This document shows, one piece after another, positions 1 through 8,815 of a stretch of 64,000 bases of DNA. The DNA comes from Caryophanales bacterium. GTDB taxonomy: Bacteria; Bacillota; Bacilli; CAJFEE01. A model generated the notes under the pieces. The model saw nothing but the letters and a program-made list of their open reading frames with translations, did not search any database and had not been told where the DNA came from. The stretch's first letter is position 1. Each line of letters opens with the position of its first letter. The stretch lies in the NCBI GenBank assembly GCA_029256085.1, contig JAQSYP010000001.1, positions 62,001 through 126,000 of the forward strand. Direction: 5' to 3'. A program made the translations under genes and the position numbers.

Positions 1-1262
1 CTATAAGTTGTATATGCAGAACCTACAAAACCAAGTGCTATAATTGCAAATTGTAATAATTGTACAGTTGATGTTGTTCCAAATGCTATATTACTTCTAT
101 CCATTTCTATTCCGATAAGAGAGAAGAAGTTCAGATAAATTGCTTTACCTTCCGTAATTAGATGGAAGAAGTTATGAGCTAAATGCCCAGCTAAGTCTAA
201 TGGTATTATTGCATAACCGAATTTTGTAAAATTGTTTATTACATCTTGTTTTGTACCCTTAAATGCAGCTAATTTTGCAGTACCAAGAAGTAAAATGATA
301 GGTATAATCATCGAAATAATGAATGCTACCGTAAAGTTAACGTTGTAGCTGTCAGTCATTGTAAATTTAGAAATGTATGCTAAAATGTCTTTCCAGACAG
401 TTAACATCGTAATGTTTTGTACAAATACGATACCCATGATTACTGCTGCTAATGATGCATGTTCTAACTTAGGCTTCTTTAAGAACCAAAGCTCTTTCGT
501 AGGTACTCTAGGTGTAATTACGATAGAATCATTAGGACAAGATTTCACACAGTTTGCACATAAGTTACAATCTGCACTGCTATCCATCGTTCTTACGTAA
601 ACGAACATTGGACAACCTTCAACTTTATCATTACCTTTGAAACAAGATTGACTCTTACACGTTCTACAAATTTCTGGAGTTCCTCTAAGTGATAATGCAC
701 CTGACCTAGAATAGTTTCCTGCTAGTCCACCTAAGAAACATAGTGTTTTACAGAATGCTCTTCTTTCATAGAAAACTGAAGTAGCTACAACCATTGTTAC
801 TAATATTAATAATAGATAACCAGACCCACGAGGTGATTCAATAATCCCAAAAATATGGTCAGACCAAGTTATTAGAATAAAGAATAAGTCAATTAACCAA
901 ATGCCGTATTTTTTAAGGAACTTAGGTAATGGTCTTTCACTACCAACTAGCTTTCGGACTATATCACTAAGCTTACCGAAAGGACATATTGCACACCAGA
1001 ATCTTCCTAAAAACAGGAATATAACTGGTATCATTGGCCACCAAAGTACCCACGTAGTAGAAGTACCGAAATTGCGACTAGGATTCATAGTTCCAGCTAC
1101 TAATTCGAATACAATTACTGAGAAAATTGCAAAGGCGATCCACTGAAAGATTCCAGGGTACCATCTACTTTTTAGAAATGCCTTAACAGGTCTATAATTT
1201 AGTAGGTTAAAAGGCTCTTTCGTTTCTACTTCTTCATTTTGCTTAGTTGCTAAGTTACTCAT
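1..1262 (-). CDS. NapH/NosR-like membrane 4Fe-4S protein (3' end beyond window)
   Basis: I translated this frame on the minus strand from the ATG at 1262-1260; it stays open to the left edge (about 420 codons), so the C-terminus is missing. The protein has several hydrophobic segments and polyferredoxin-type cysteine motifs: FWCAICPFG, FCKTLCFLGG, CRTCKSQSC followed by GCPMF, and CNLCANCVKSCPN. This is the pattern of the NapH/NosR/CcoG group, membrane proteins that pass electrons from the quinone pool to periplasmic or extracytoplasmic reductases. A late membrane segment carries three histidines (GHLAHNFFH), possible haem or metal ligands. I see no FMN-binding domain at the N-terminus, so it is closer to NapH/NosH than to full NosR. 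The start overlaps the stop of the upstream His-rich membrane protein gene by 8 bases, implying co-translation. The exact electron acceptor is not shown by the window. Confidence 0.85.
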   Translation of the reverse strand, partial: MSNLATKQNEEVETKEPFNLLNYRPVKAFLKSRWYPGIFQWIAFAIFSVIVFELVAGTMNPSRNFGTSTTWVLWWPMIPVIFLFLGRFWCAICPFGKLSDIVRKLVGSERPLPKFLKKYGIWLIDLFFILITWSDHIFGIIESPRGSGYLLLILVTMVVATSVFYERRAFCKTLCFLGGLAGNYSRSGALSLRGTPEICRTCKSQSCFKGNDKVEGCPMFVYVRTMDSSADCNLCANCVKSCPNDSIVITPRVPTKELWFLKKPKLEHASLAAVIMGIVFVQNITMLTVWKDILAYISKFTMTDSYNVNFTVAFIISMIIPIILLLGTAKLAAFKGTKQDVINNFTKFGYAIIPLDLAGHLAHNFFHLITEGKAIYLNFFSLIGIEMDRSNIAFGTTSTVQLLQFAIIALGFVGSAYTTY

Positions 1263-2277
1263 TGTTAAGCCCCTTTCTACGATTCTTTAACTTAAGGAAT
1301 AAACCGATTAGTACAAATCCACCATTTAGTGCACCAAACGCACTTAATACTTTAATGTTTGGTGGCTCTTCCTTAACCGGTCCACCATGACCGTGCCCCC
1401 CAGCTTCTTCTTCATTTGCCGAGTCGTCATGTCCACCTTCAGAATCGCCATGACTATCTTCGGAATCACTATGGCCGTCTTCTTCTTTAGTAGAAGAATC
1501 ATCATGACCTGAATCTGAATCACCATGACTATCTTCAGAGTCGCTATGGCCGTCTTCTTCTTTAGTAGAAGAATCATCATGACCTGAATCTGAATCATCA
1601 TGACTTTCTTCAGAGTCGCTATGGCCGTCTTCTTCTTTAGTAGAAGAATCATCATGACCTGAATCTGAATCACTGTGCCCATCTTCAGAGTCGCTATGAC
1701 TATCTTCTTCTTTAGTAGAAGAATCATCATGACCTGAGTCTGAATCACCATGACTGTCTCCAGAATCACTATGCCCATGTCCTGAAGCTGATGCAGAATT
1801 GTTATTACTTCCTACATACCAATCAAGACCAAGTGTTAAAGGAGATAAAAATAAAACTAGAATAAGTGATATGTTAAAAGCTTGTTTTTTTGGTACTACA
1901 ATTCCATTTTTAAGTATATAGCTAACAAATGATAAAACGATTCCAGTTGGTATTAAGAAAACAGCGTATCGGCCTAAATCACTAAAGTGCTGTATCCCAC
2001 CACCGATCATCCCAACTCCGAGAGATAATATGAATGAGTATACTAATAGTTTCAAGATTTGAGTTACCCCCATTTTTTTCTTTTCAATATAAATCTCATT
2101 TAAAAATGCTGCTGTAATAAAGATAGCTGAACCAATTGCTAAAATGATAGAATATCGCAATGGTTCAATCGGCATATGAACAATCCCGCCTGAAATAAGA
2201 CCTACGCCTAAAAAATACATTAAGTAGTTGATGTAAGGAAACCATATCTGTTTCCACGATGCAGATGATGTATCCAC
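1255..2277 (-). CDS. Polytopic membrane protein with His/Asp-rich tandem repeat
   Basis: This 340-residue protein starts at GTG 2277 behind a strong AGGAGGAAGG SD. The first ~155 residues hold about five membrane segments. Segments 1-2 and 3-4 look like a duplicated unit, each carrying GVGLISGGIVH or GVGMIGGGIQH. Residues ~160-305 are a hydrophilic domain of about 25-residue repeats built around GHDDSSTKEEDGHSDSE, rich in His, Asp, Glu and Ser, flanked by GHGHS and GGHGHGG. A final membrane segment (~312-332) and basic tail follow. The acidic/His domain should bind divalent metal or copper outside the membrane; that is inference from composition. The next gene encodes a NapH-like iron-sulfur protein and overlaps by 8 bases. 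A NosB-like role (membrane component of clade II N2O-reductase operons) is one possibility, but I cannot recognise the family firmly. Confidence 0.75.
   Translation of the reverse strand: MDTSSASWKQIWFPYINYLMYFLGVGLISGGIVHMPIEPLRYSIILAIGSAIFITAAFLNEIYIEKKKMGVTQILKLLVYSFILSLGVGMIGGGIQHFSDLGRYAVFLIPTGIVLSFVSYILKNGIVVPKKQAFNISLILVLFLSPLTLGLDWYVGSNNNSASASGHGHSDSGDSHGDSDSGHDDSSTKEEDSHSDSEDGHSDSDSGHDDSSTKEEDGHSDSEESHDDSDSGHDDSSTKEEDGHSDSEDSHGDSDSGHDDSSTKEEDGHSDSEDSHGDSEGGHDDSANEEEAGGHGHGGPVKEEPPNIKVLSAFGALNGGFVLIGLFLKLKNRRKGLNNE
1461..1760 (-). repeat. 75-bp in-frame tandem repeat
   Basis: About four copies of a 75-base unit lie inside the His/Asp-rich gene. The segment TCTTCTTTAGTAGAAGAATC recurs every 75 bases. 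The period is a multiple of three, so each copy adds 25 residues without shifting frame. Copies differ mostly by single bases, so recent expansion and length variation are likely. Confidence 0.9.
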
Positions 2278-2492
2278 GGTCCTTCCTCCTAGTAAATTTA
2301 GATTCTAGGCTAATAATAGTTTTTAAATATGTAAAAAGTTTGATGGAATTTAGTTTGTATGAAAAATTTGATAGAATTGTTACAGATTTAAAATAATGAA
2401 AAAAGATGGTTAAATATGATAATCTTCATCATAATTACATCACAATTATCTAATAACCTAGGAATATGAAGTATTAAAAAGGAGAGAGATAA

Positions 2493-3368
2493 ATGCCAAT
2501 ACAAATTATTACAACAGTGATCGTTCTAGCATTCACGATCTATATAGCATATCTAACTTATGAGAATAAACGCAAAATAACGTGTATGACTGGTATGATG
2601 ATTGCTATGACTAACTCAATGATGTCGAGTACAGTATTAGGATTACAGTTAGGATATTACTTTTTACCTGACCTAGCTGTTCCGACAATGCTTGCAATAA
2701 TAGTTGGTATGGCTGCTGGATATTTCACAGGTAAACCTGTTTCACTAATGTCTGGATTAGACGGATTAATGGCAGGTATTATGGGTGGTATGATGGGTGC
2801 GATGGTAGGAGTAATGATCCAACCAGCACAAAAAAACATGTTTACCTTATTTATGCTCGTTATTTATCTAGTAACAATGCTGCTTCTAGTAAAAATGATG
2901 AAAGAAGAAGTTTTGGATGACGCACCAGCAAAAAAGCAAGCACCCCAAAAACAACAAGCTAGTAAAAATCAAATATTTACCTTTATTACTGTAGGTGTTG
3001 GAATTATTGCAATCGTAAGTATGTTTATGGCAGGGAATATGATGTTTGGTGGAAATTCATCAGCGAATGATCAAATTGAGCAACAAGTAGAACTTGTAAA
3101 TGGCGAACAAATCGCAACAGTTCAAGTTAATGGTTATGGATATGGTCCAGGAACAATTGAGGTACAGTCGGGTGTACCGACAAAGTTGAAGTTTGTTGTT
3201 GATGCAACTGCAGGATGTGCTAGACAAGTAGTTTCAGATGATTTAGGATTTTCAGAAATTCTTATGAATAATGAAGAAAAATTAGTTGACATCGGTACTT
3301 TACAACCAGGTACTTACCAATATCGCTGTGGTATGGGAATGTACTGGGGAACAATTGTAGTTAAATAA
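2493..3368 (+). CDS. Met-rich membrane protein with C-terminal cupredoxin domain
   Basis: The 291-residue product has about four membrane segments in its first ~135 residues. Two are extremely methionine-rich (MTGMMIAMTNSMMSS and MAGIMGGMMGAMVGVM). A Gln/Lys/Ala linker and another membrane anchor (~163-187) follow, then an extracytoplasmic cupredoxin-like domain (~205-291). This domain has a single Cys in TAGCARQV and a terminal CGMGMYW motif, the Cys/Met ligand set seen in plastocyanin-like proteins associated with copper ATPases (Cupredoxin_1/EfeO-type), with no obvious histidine ligand. I infer Cu(I) capture or relay across the membrane through Met and Cys thioethers and thiols. It starts at ATG 2493 behind AAGGAGAGAG and leads the lipoprotein–copA gene run. 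Its cupredoxin domain is clearly paralogous to the small protein at 8816-9223. Confidence 0.8.
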   Translation: MPIQIITTVIVLAFTIYIAYLTYENKRKITCMTGMMIAMTNSMMSSTVLGLQLGYYFLPDLAVPTMLAIIVGMAAGYFTGKPVSLMSGLDGLMAGIMGGMMGAMVGVMIQPAQKNMFTLFMLVIYLVTMLLLVKMMKEEVLDDAPAKKQAPQKQQASKNQIFTFITVGVGIIAIVSMFMAGNMMFGGNSSANDQIEQQVELVNGEQIATVQVNGYGYGPGTIEVQSGVPTKLKFVVDATAGCARQVVSDDLGFSEILMNNEEKLVDIGTLQPGTYQYRCGMGMYWGTIVVK

Positions 3369-3385
3369 AAACGGGGGTAAAACTT

Positions 3386-4081
3386 ATGAGAAACTTTAAT
3401 AAACTAGGAATCACTTTAATGACTTTCGCATTATCAGCAACTTTAATTGCTTGTAACAACGATACAAAATCTTCTGAAGATAAAGGTAATAATGTTGAAA
3501 GTGCTACAACTGACTTTAAAAATATAGTTAATAAATATCCAAAGAAGATTGGTTTTCATAAAGAGTTAAATCATTGGGGTATTGAGCTTGATAAAGGTGA
3601 GAAATTCGAATGGACGAAAGATATGTCTTCAAACGCAGCTGATTTCGCTATAGTGACAAAAGCAGAACCGTTCATTAGTGCAGGACTTGATGTAAATAAG
3701 CTTGGTAATGGTTGGTTATTTAAAAAGGCTGAAGAAGATACGCCTGATTTATTGATACGACCATATGATGTTAGTGATAGAAATAAGTTTTCAAGTGGAT
3801 CGTCTGATGCAATGAGGGTTATTTTGAAATTTAAACCAGAAGTACTTACAAAGGATGATACCCACAATATAGTAACTCTTGGTGAAGGTTTTGAGGTGCG
3901 TTGGGCTGAAGAAATTGGAAAGACTAATGCAGACTTTATGTTTAGACTTAATTCAACTGAATTAGTAGAGGCAGGTTTAGATTTAGACAAGCTAGAAGGT
4001 ACTGATTGGAAGGTAATAAGTGAGCAAGTTAATGGCGAAACTATTAAAGTATTAGATAGAATGTATATGTTAGAAAAGTAA
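3386..4081 (+). CDS. Lipoprotein with internally duplicated domain
   Basis: The 231-residue protein starts with a signal peptide ending in the lipobox LIAC (Cys about residue 23), so it should be lipid-anchored outside the membrane. The mature part contains two similar halves. The first has GEKFEWTKDMSSNAADFAI followed by AGLDVNKLGNGWLF; the second has GEGFEVRWAEEIGKTNADF followed by AGLDLDKLEGTDWKV. I do not recognise the family. It lies 17 bases after the Met-rich cupredoxin protein and 36 before copA, with a good SD (GGGGGT), so it is probably part of the copper operon. It contains few Cys, His or Met, so a structural or sensing role is as likely as direct metal binding. Confidence 0.75.
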   Translation: MRNFNKLGITLMTFALSATLIACNNDTKSSEDKGNNVESATTDFKNIVNKYPKKIGFHKELNHWGIELDKGEKFEWTKDMSSNAADFAIVTKAEPFISAGLDVNKLGNGWLFKKAEEDTPDLLIRPYDVSDRNKFSSGSSDAMRVILKFKPEVLTKDDTHNIVTLGEGFEVRWAEEIGKTNADFMFRLNSTELVEAGLDLDKLEGTDWKVISEQVNGETIKVLDRMYMLEK

Positions 4082-4117
4082 AAATTCATCTAACATTCTC
4101 AAGAGGGAGGTAATAGA

Positions 4118-6565
4118 GTGGAAACTAGAGAGTTTTTAGTTACCGGAATGACCTGTGCTGCATGCTCCCGAGCTGTAGAAAGGACAACAAAAAAATTAGA
4201 CGGTGTAATTGAAACTAATGTAAATTTAGCTACCGAAAAGCTTAACATATCGTTTGATCAAGAAAAGCTATCAGCTGAAGATATTAAAAATGCGGTAATT
4301 AAGGCTGGTTATGGTATTAAGGAAGCAGAGTTAGACAAAAAATCATATAAGATAGAAGGAATGACTTGTACAGCGTGTGCAAAAGCAGTTGAACGTGCTG
4401 TTAAAAAAGTAGATGGTGTAGAAGAGGCTAATGTTAACTTTGCTACAGAAACTTTAGCTATTTCATACGACAAATCTAAAGTAAGAAATTCTGATATTAA
4501 GGCTACTATTGAAAAAGCCGGATATAAGGCAATAGATGAAATTAATTCTACTGATGACCACCAAGCTGCTAAGGATCAAGAAATAAAGAGAATGTGGAAT
4601 CAATTTGTTATTTCAGCAATTTTCACAGTACCACTTCTAGTAATAGCGATGGGTCATATGATTGGCTATGATTTACCAACGTTTATTGATCCAATGGATA
4701 ACCCTATGACTTTTGGTCTTGTACAATTAGTTTTAATAATTCCGGTAGTAATTGCAGGTAGAAGATTCTATACTGTAGGATTTAGAACATTGTTTAAAGG
4801 TAGTCCTAATATGGATTCATTAATTGCTATAGGTACTGCAGCAGCTGTTCTTTATGGACTATTCGCTTTATATCAAATATCAATTGGAAATATAGATTAT
4901 GCATTTGAGCTGTATTTCGAATCAGCAGGTGTAATAATTACACTAATTTCACTTGGTAAATACTTAGAGAATGTTACTAAAGGTAAAACGTCAGAGGCAA
5001 TTAAAAAGCTAATGGGATTAGCACCGAAAACTGCTACAGTTGAGCGTGATGGAGTAGAAACAGTTATACAAATTGAAGATGTAATTGTCGGTGATATTAT
5101 AATTGTTAAGCCAGGTGAAAAAATACCAGTTGATGGCGAAGTTGTCGACGGGATAACAGCAATCGATGAATCTATGCTAACTGGAGAAAGTATACCAGTT
5201 GAAAAAAATGTGGGTAGTAAAGTAATAGGAGCTAGTATAAATAAAAATGGATCAATTAAATTCAAAGCTACTAAAGTAGGAAAAGATACTGCGTTAGCCC
5301 AAATTATTAAGTTAGTTGAAGATGCACAAGGTTCAAAAGCTCCAATAGCGAAAATGGCAGACATTATTTCTAGTTACTTTGTTCCAATCGTTATTAGTAT
5401 TGCAACTCTATCAGCATTATTCTGGTATTTCTATGATGGTTCATTTATTTTAGCATTAACTGTTTTCGTTTCTGTGCTTGTTATTGCTTGCCCATGTGCT
5501 TTAGGTCTTGCAACACCTACCTCAATTATGGTGGGCACTGGAAAAGGTGCAGAAAATGGTGTGTTAATTAAGAGTGGGGTTGCTTTAGAAACTACTCATA
5601 GAATACAAACAATTGTTTTTGATAAAACAGGTACAATTACTGAAGGTAAGCCTGTTGTAACTGATATATTAGTATTCGAAGGTTTAACTGAAGATGTACT
5701 AATGAAAGTTGCAGGATCAGCAGAGAAAAAGTCAGAGCATCCTCTAGGTGAAGCAATTGTAAGACGTGCTGAAGAAGATGGCATTGAATTTGTAAATGTT
5801 GACTCGTTCAAGGCAATACCAGGTCATGGCATTGAAGCGACTGTTGATGGTAACACCTATCTATTAGGAAATAAAAAACTAATGATAGAAAGTAATATAG
5901 CTTTAGAAAAGTATGAAGATAGCTCTCATAGACTTGCAGAAGAAGGAAAAACACCGATGTATGTTGCTACTGAAGGTAAATTAGTTGGTATTATCGCAGT
6001 GGCTGATCCTATTAAAGAAACTAGTCTTAGAGCTATTAAAAAGCTTCATGAAATGGGAATTGAAGTTGCAATGCTAACTGGTGATAACCAACGTACAGCT
6101 AATGCAATTGCAAAGCAAGTTGGTATTGATGTAGTTTTAGCAGAAGTTCTGCCACAAGATAAGGCAAACGAAGTTAAAAAATTACAGGATAAAGGTAGAA
6201 AAGTAGCAATGGTTGGAGATGGAATCAATGATGCTCCTGCATTAGCACAAGCTGATATTGGAATTGCAATTGGTTCGGGTACCGATGTTGCAATTGAGTC
6301 TGCAGACATTGTTTTAATGAGAAGTGACTTGATGGATGTGCCAACGGCGATTAAACTAAGTAAGAGTACCATTACAAATATTAAACAAAATTTATTCTGG
6401 GCATTTATTTACAACACGCTAGGAATTCCACTAGCAATGGGTGTATTATACTTCTTTGGTGGACCTCTATTAAACCCAATTTTTGCAGCTTTTGCAATGA
6501 GTTTAAGTTCAGTGTCAGTTTTATTAAATGCATTGAGATTAAAACAATTCAAACCGGTAAAATAA
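4118..6565 (+). CDS. copA: Copper-translocating P1B-type ATPase
   Basis: The 815-residue protein starts at GTG 4118 behind GGGAGGT. Two N-terminal heavy-metal domains carry GMTCAACS and GMTCTACA. The core shows the transmembrane CPC motif (C458-P-C460 in [12 protein letters not shown]), the actuator TGES, the phosphorylated D502 in DKTGT, the SEHP nucleotide-binding motif and GDGIND. Together these are diagnostic of Cu(I)-exporting P1B-1 ATPases. Length and domain order match Bacillus CopA. The usual CsoR and CopZ genes are not adjacent; instead, the ATPase sits with two cupredoxins, a lipoprotein and a two-component system. That suggests it supplies copper to extracytoplasmic proteins rather than serving only detoxification (inference). 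Confidence 0.95.
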   Translation: METREFLVTGMTCAACSRAVERTTKKLDGVIETNVNLATEKLNISFDQEKLSAEDIKNAVIKAGYGIKEAELDKKSYKIEGMTCTACAKAVERAVKKVDGVEEANVNFATETLAISYDKSKVRNSDIKATIEKAGYKAIDEINSTDDHQAAKDQEIKRMWNQFVISAIFTVPLLVIAMGHMIGYDLPTFIDPMDNPMTFGLVQLVLIIPVVIAGRRFYTVGFRTLFKGSPNMDSLIAIGTAAAVLYGLFALYQISIGNIDYAFELYFESAGVIITLISLGKYLENVTKGKTSEAIKKLMGLAPKTATVERDGVETVIQIEDVIVGDIIIVKPGEKIPVDGEVVDGITAIDESMLTGESIPVEKNVGSKVIGASINKNGSIKFKATKVGKDTALAQIIKLVEDAQGSKAPIAKMADIISSYFVPIVISIATLSALFWYFYDGSFILALTVFVSVLVIACPCALGLATPTSIMVGTGKGAENGVLIKSGVALETTHRIQTIVFDKTGTITEGKPVVTDILVFEGLTEDVLMKVAGSAEKKSEHPLGEAIVRRAEEDGIEFVNVDSFKAIPGHGIEATVDGNTYLLGNKKLMIESNIALEKYEDSSHRLAEEGKTPMYVATEGKLVGIIAVADPIKETSLRAIKKLHEMGIEVAMLTGDNQRTANAIAKQVGIDVVLAEVLPQDKANEVKKLQDKGRKVAMVGDGINDAPALAQADIGIAIGSGTDVAIESADIVLMRSDLMDVPTAIKLSKSTITNIKQNLFWAFIYNTLGIPLAMGVLYFFGGPLLNPIFAAFAMSLSSVSVLLNALRLKQFKPVK

Positions 6566-6603
6566 ATAAAACATCTACATTTGGTGTGTTTATTTTCACA
6601 TTC

Positions 6604-6677
6604 GGCGCTCGCTTTCCGCGGGGGAACCGCGAGCCTGTAGTCTCGCCGGGTTCCCTCTCCCGCAGGAGTCGAGCGCC
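6604..6677. repeat. GC-rich interspersed palindromic element E1
   Basis: This GC-rich stretch is bounded by an 8-bp inverted repeat (GGCGCTCG / CGAGCGCC) and contains the family core GCTCGCTTTCCGCGGG. Nested complementary stretches (GGGAACCGCGAG with CTCGCCGGGTTCCC) give a long hairpin. It sits between copA and the response regulator and may double as a transcriptional barrier. Confidence 0.8.
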
Positions 6678-6741
6678 TTTGCTTCAATTAAAATTCTTTT
6701 AAATGGCATAGGCCAAGTTTATTTTATATAAGGAGTCTATT

Positions 6742-7431
6742 ATGAGTAATTATAAAGTGCTAATAGTCGATGATGAAATGCAAATGCGTAACCTTATAGG
6801 TTTTTATTTAAAACAACAAAGTTTTGATGTAGTTGAGGCAACTGATGGAGTTGAAGCTATGAAAATTTTTCCGACTTCCAACTTTGATTTAGTCATATTA
6901 GATGTTATGATGCCGAATATGGACGGTTGGGAAGTTTGCCGAAAAATACGTGACATATCAAATGTTCCAATAATTATGCTGACAGCTAGAACTGATTTAT
7001 CAGATAAAGTTCATGGTTTTCAACAAGGTGCCGATGATTATTTAACTAAGCCATTCGAAATTGAAGAGTTATTGGTAAGGGTTAATGCCCTACTAAGAAG
7101 ATCAAAAAAAGAAGATAATAATGAGAAAGATAAAGCAATTTCAGTTAACGGCATGATAATAAATCCTATCTCTAGAAAACTATATATCAATAACGAGGAT
7201 ATAAATGTTACTAGAAAAGAATTTGATTTGTTGTATCTTTTAGTTTCAAATAGAAATAGAGTTTATGATAGAGAATTTTTGTTGCAAAATATTTGGGGCG
7301 ATGAGTTTTTTGGCGATGACCGCACGGTTGATCAACATGTGAAAAATATTAGAGAAAAGTTCAGGAAAAATGGTGCCTCTTTTAATCCAATTGAAACGGT
7401 ATGGGGTCTAGGTTATAAGTTTAAGGAGTAA
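6742..7431 (+). CDS. OmpR/PhoB-family response regulator
   Basis: This 229-residue protein has a receiver domain (residues ~5-115) with acidic pocket D10-D11, phosphoacceptor D54 in VILDVMMP and the conserved Lys in TKPF. A winged-helix DNA-binding domain (~135-228) ends in RTVDQHVKNIREKF and ETVWGLGYKF. The start ATG has SD AAGGAG. It precedes the sensor kinase by 3 bases and is followed by a cupredoxin and a rhodanese gene. By context it should respond to copper or redox stress at the membrane; the target genes are probably its own cluster, but I could not identify a repeated binding site. Confidence 0.9.
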   Translation: MSNYKVLIVDDEMQMRNLIGFYLKQQSFDVVEATDGVEAMKIFPTSNFDLVILDVMMPNMDGWEVCRKIRDISNVPIIMLTARTDLSDKVHGFQQGADDYLTKPFEIEELLVRVNALLRRSKKEDNNEKDKAISVNGMIINPISRKLYINNEDINVTRKEFDLLYLLVSNRNRVYDREFLLQNIWGDEFFGDDRTVDQHVKNIREKFRKNGASFNPIETVWGLGYKFKE

Positions 7432-7434
7432 ACT

Positions 7435-8811
7435 ATGAAGAAATTTTCTACAAGCTTAGCTGTTACTATAATGATAGCAATGTTAACTATTATTATTCCT
7501 TTTGCAATTCTTGTTGATAGAATGTATGTAGATTATTATTACAAACAAACTTATAGTGAAATAGATAAGCATACAGAACTTCTTAGTGACATTATTAAGG
7601 CTAATAACGGAAAAATGCTCCCTATGTTTTTTGAACATGAACAGCACCATGGAATTGTAATTTTTAACAACAAGAAAGAGATTGTGTATACATTTAATAA
7701 AACTAAGGAATATACAGACAATTTAACAGATAAATATTGGGACAAGTTAGATAAAGGAACTAGTATTAAATGGATGGATAGCAGTAATGATAATCACCAT
7801 AATGAATTTAACGTAGTTCATCCAATTATTAAAGATGGCAATAACTATGGGTATATTATGATGGTTACTAACTCTCATCATATTGAACAGTCTTTAAATA
7901 GTTTAAGAATTGCTTTTATATTTATTGCACTTTTCGCTATTACAGCAGCAATTGTTAGTACATTATTTATAGTTAGAAAGTTTATGCGACCAATTACAAA
8001 TATCGAGTTAGCAACAAAAGAAATAGCTCAAGGTGACTTATCTACTCGTATTGAAGAATCCATGTATGAGGAACTAACAGTGCTTTCTAGCTCAATAAAT
8101 CATCTTGCATCCAACCTTGAAAAAATTGAAGCTACTCGTAAAGAGTTTTTTGCAAATATTTCACACGAACTTAGGACACCTTTAACGTACATTGAAGGGT
8201 ACGTAAAAATGGTTATTGAGTTACCCGAGGATAAAATTGAGCAAAAAAAAGAGGCGGTAAAAGTTATAAAAGCTGAATTAGCTAGGCTTAGAAATCTCGT
8301 TAATGACTTGTTCGATCTTGCAAAAATTGAAGAAGATAAATTATCGTTTACCTATGAATGGGTTGATATTAATGACATTTTAAACACATTAGTTGAAACT
8401 ATTAAACCAAGGTCATCAGAGAAAAATATTTCACTAATACTTGAAGAAGGAGAGTTACCGTTATTATCTCTAGACGGCAGTAGAGTGCAGCAAATTTTCT
8501 TCAATCTAATAGACAATGCATTAAGATATACAGAGCATGGAAGCATAATTATTAAAACGTATCAAAAAGGAAATGCTGCTATTGTTACTGTAAGCGACAC
8601 TGGCATCGGTATCCCTGAGGATGAAATGCAATTAATTTTTGATCGTTTTCATCGAGTAGAAAAGTCAAGGTCAAGAAATCTTGGAGGTACTGGCCTAGGA
8701 TTATCTATTGTTAAACGACTCGTAGAGCTTCAAAGAGGTAAAATTATAGTTGAAAGCAAACTTGGAATCGGAACTGAATTTACTATAATTTTTCCAATAG
8801 GGGAGAAGTAG
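7435..8811 (+). CDS. Sensor histidine kinase with His-rich extracytoplasmic loop
   Basis: The 458-residue kinase has membrane segments at ~7-26 and ~160-182 flanking an extracytoplasmic sensor region. A HAMP linker (~183-235) follows, then a dimerisation domain with the phosphorylated His244 in ISHELRTPLTYIEGY and a HATPase domain with N-box, DTGIGIP and GGTGLGLSIVKRL. The sensor region holds clustered histidines (FFEHEQHHG, SNDNHHNEFNVVH, NSHHIEQ), suitable for binding Cu or another soft metal; this is inference. It is co-transcribed with the response regulator upstream, and a cupredoxin gene starts 4 bases after its stop. Confidence 0.9.
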   Translation: MKKFSTSLAVTIMIAMLTIIIPFAILVDRMYVDYYYKQTYSEIDKHTELLSDIIKANNGKMLPMFFEHEQHHGIVIFNNKKEIVYTFNKTKEYTDNLTDKYWDKLDKGTSIKWMDSSNDNHHNEFNVVHPIIKDGNNYGYIMMVTNSHHIEQSLNSLRIAFIFIALFAITAAIVSTLFIVRKFMRPITNIELATKEIAQGDLSTRIEESMYEELTVLSSSINHLASNLEKIEATRKEFFANISHELRTPLTYIEGYVKMVIELPEDKIEQKKEAVKVIKAELARLRNLVNDLFDLAKIEEDKLSFTYEWVDINDILNTLVETIKPRSSEKNISLILEEGELPLLSLDGSRVQQIFFNLIDNALRYTEHGSIIIKTYQKGNAAIVTVSDTGIGIPEDEMQLIFDRFHRVEKSRSRNLGGTGLGLSIVKRLVELQRGKIIVESKLGIGTEFTIIFPIGEK

Positions 8812-8815
8812 TCAT

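Noticed and set aside
373-1146. Two plus-strand open frames (373-600 and 901-1146)
   Set aside because: They lie opposite the NapH-like gene, have no SD, and encode nothing family-like.
1461-1760. Regular 75-bp repeats considered as a CRISPR array
   Set aside because: Units are contiguous with no unique spacers and are in frame within a membrane-protein gene; alternative frames across them are shadows.
2400-2460. Possible FNR/ResD-type site (TTGTGATGTAATTATGAT on the minus strand) between the divergent genes
   Set aside because: Only one half matches; without a matrix score I cannot separate it from AT-rich background.
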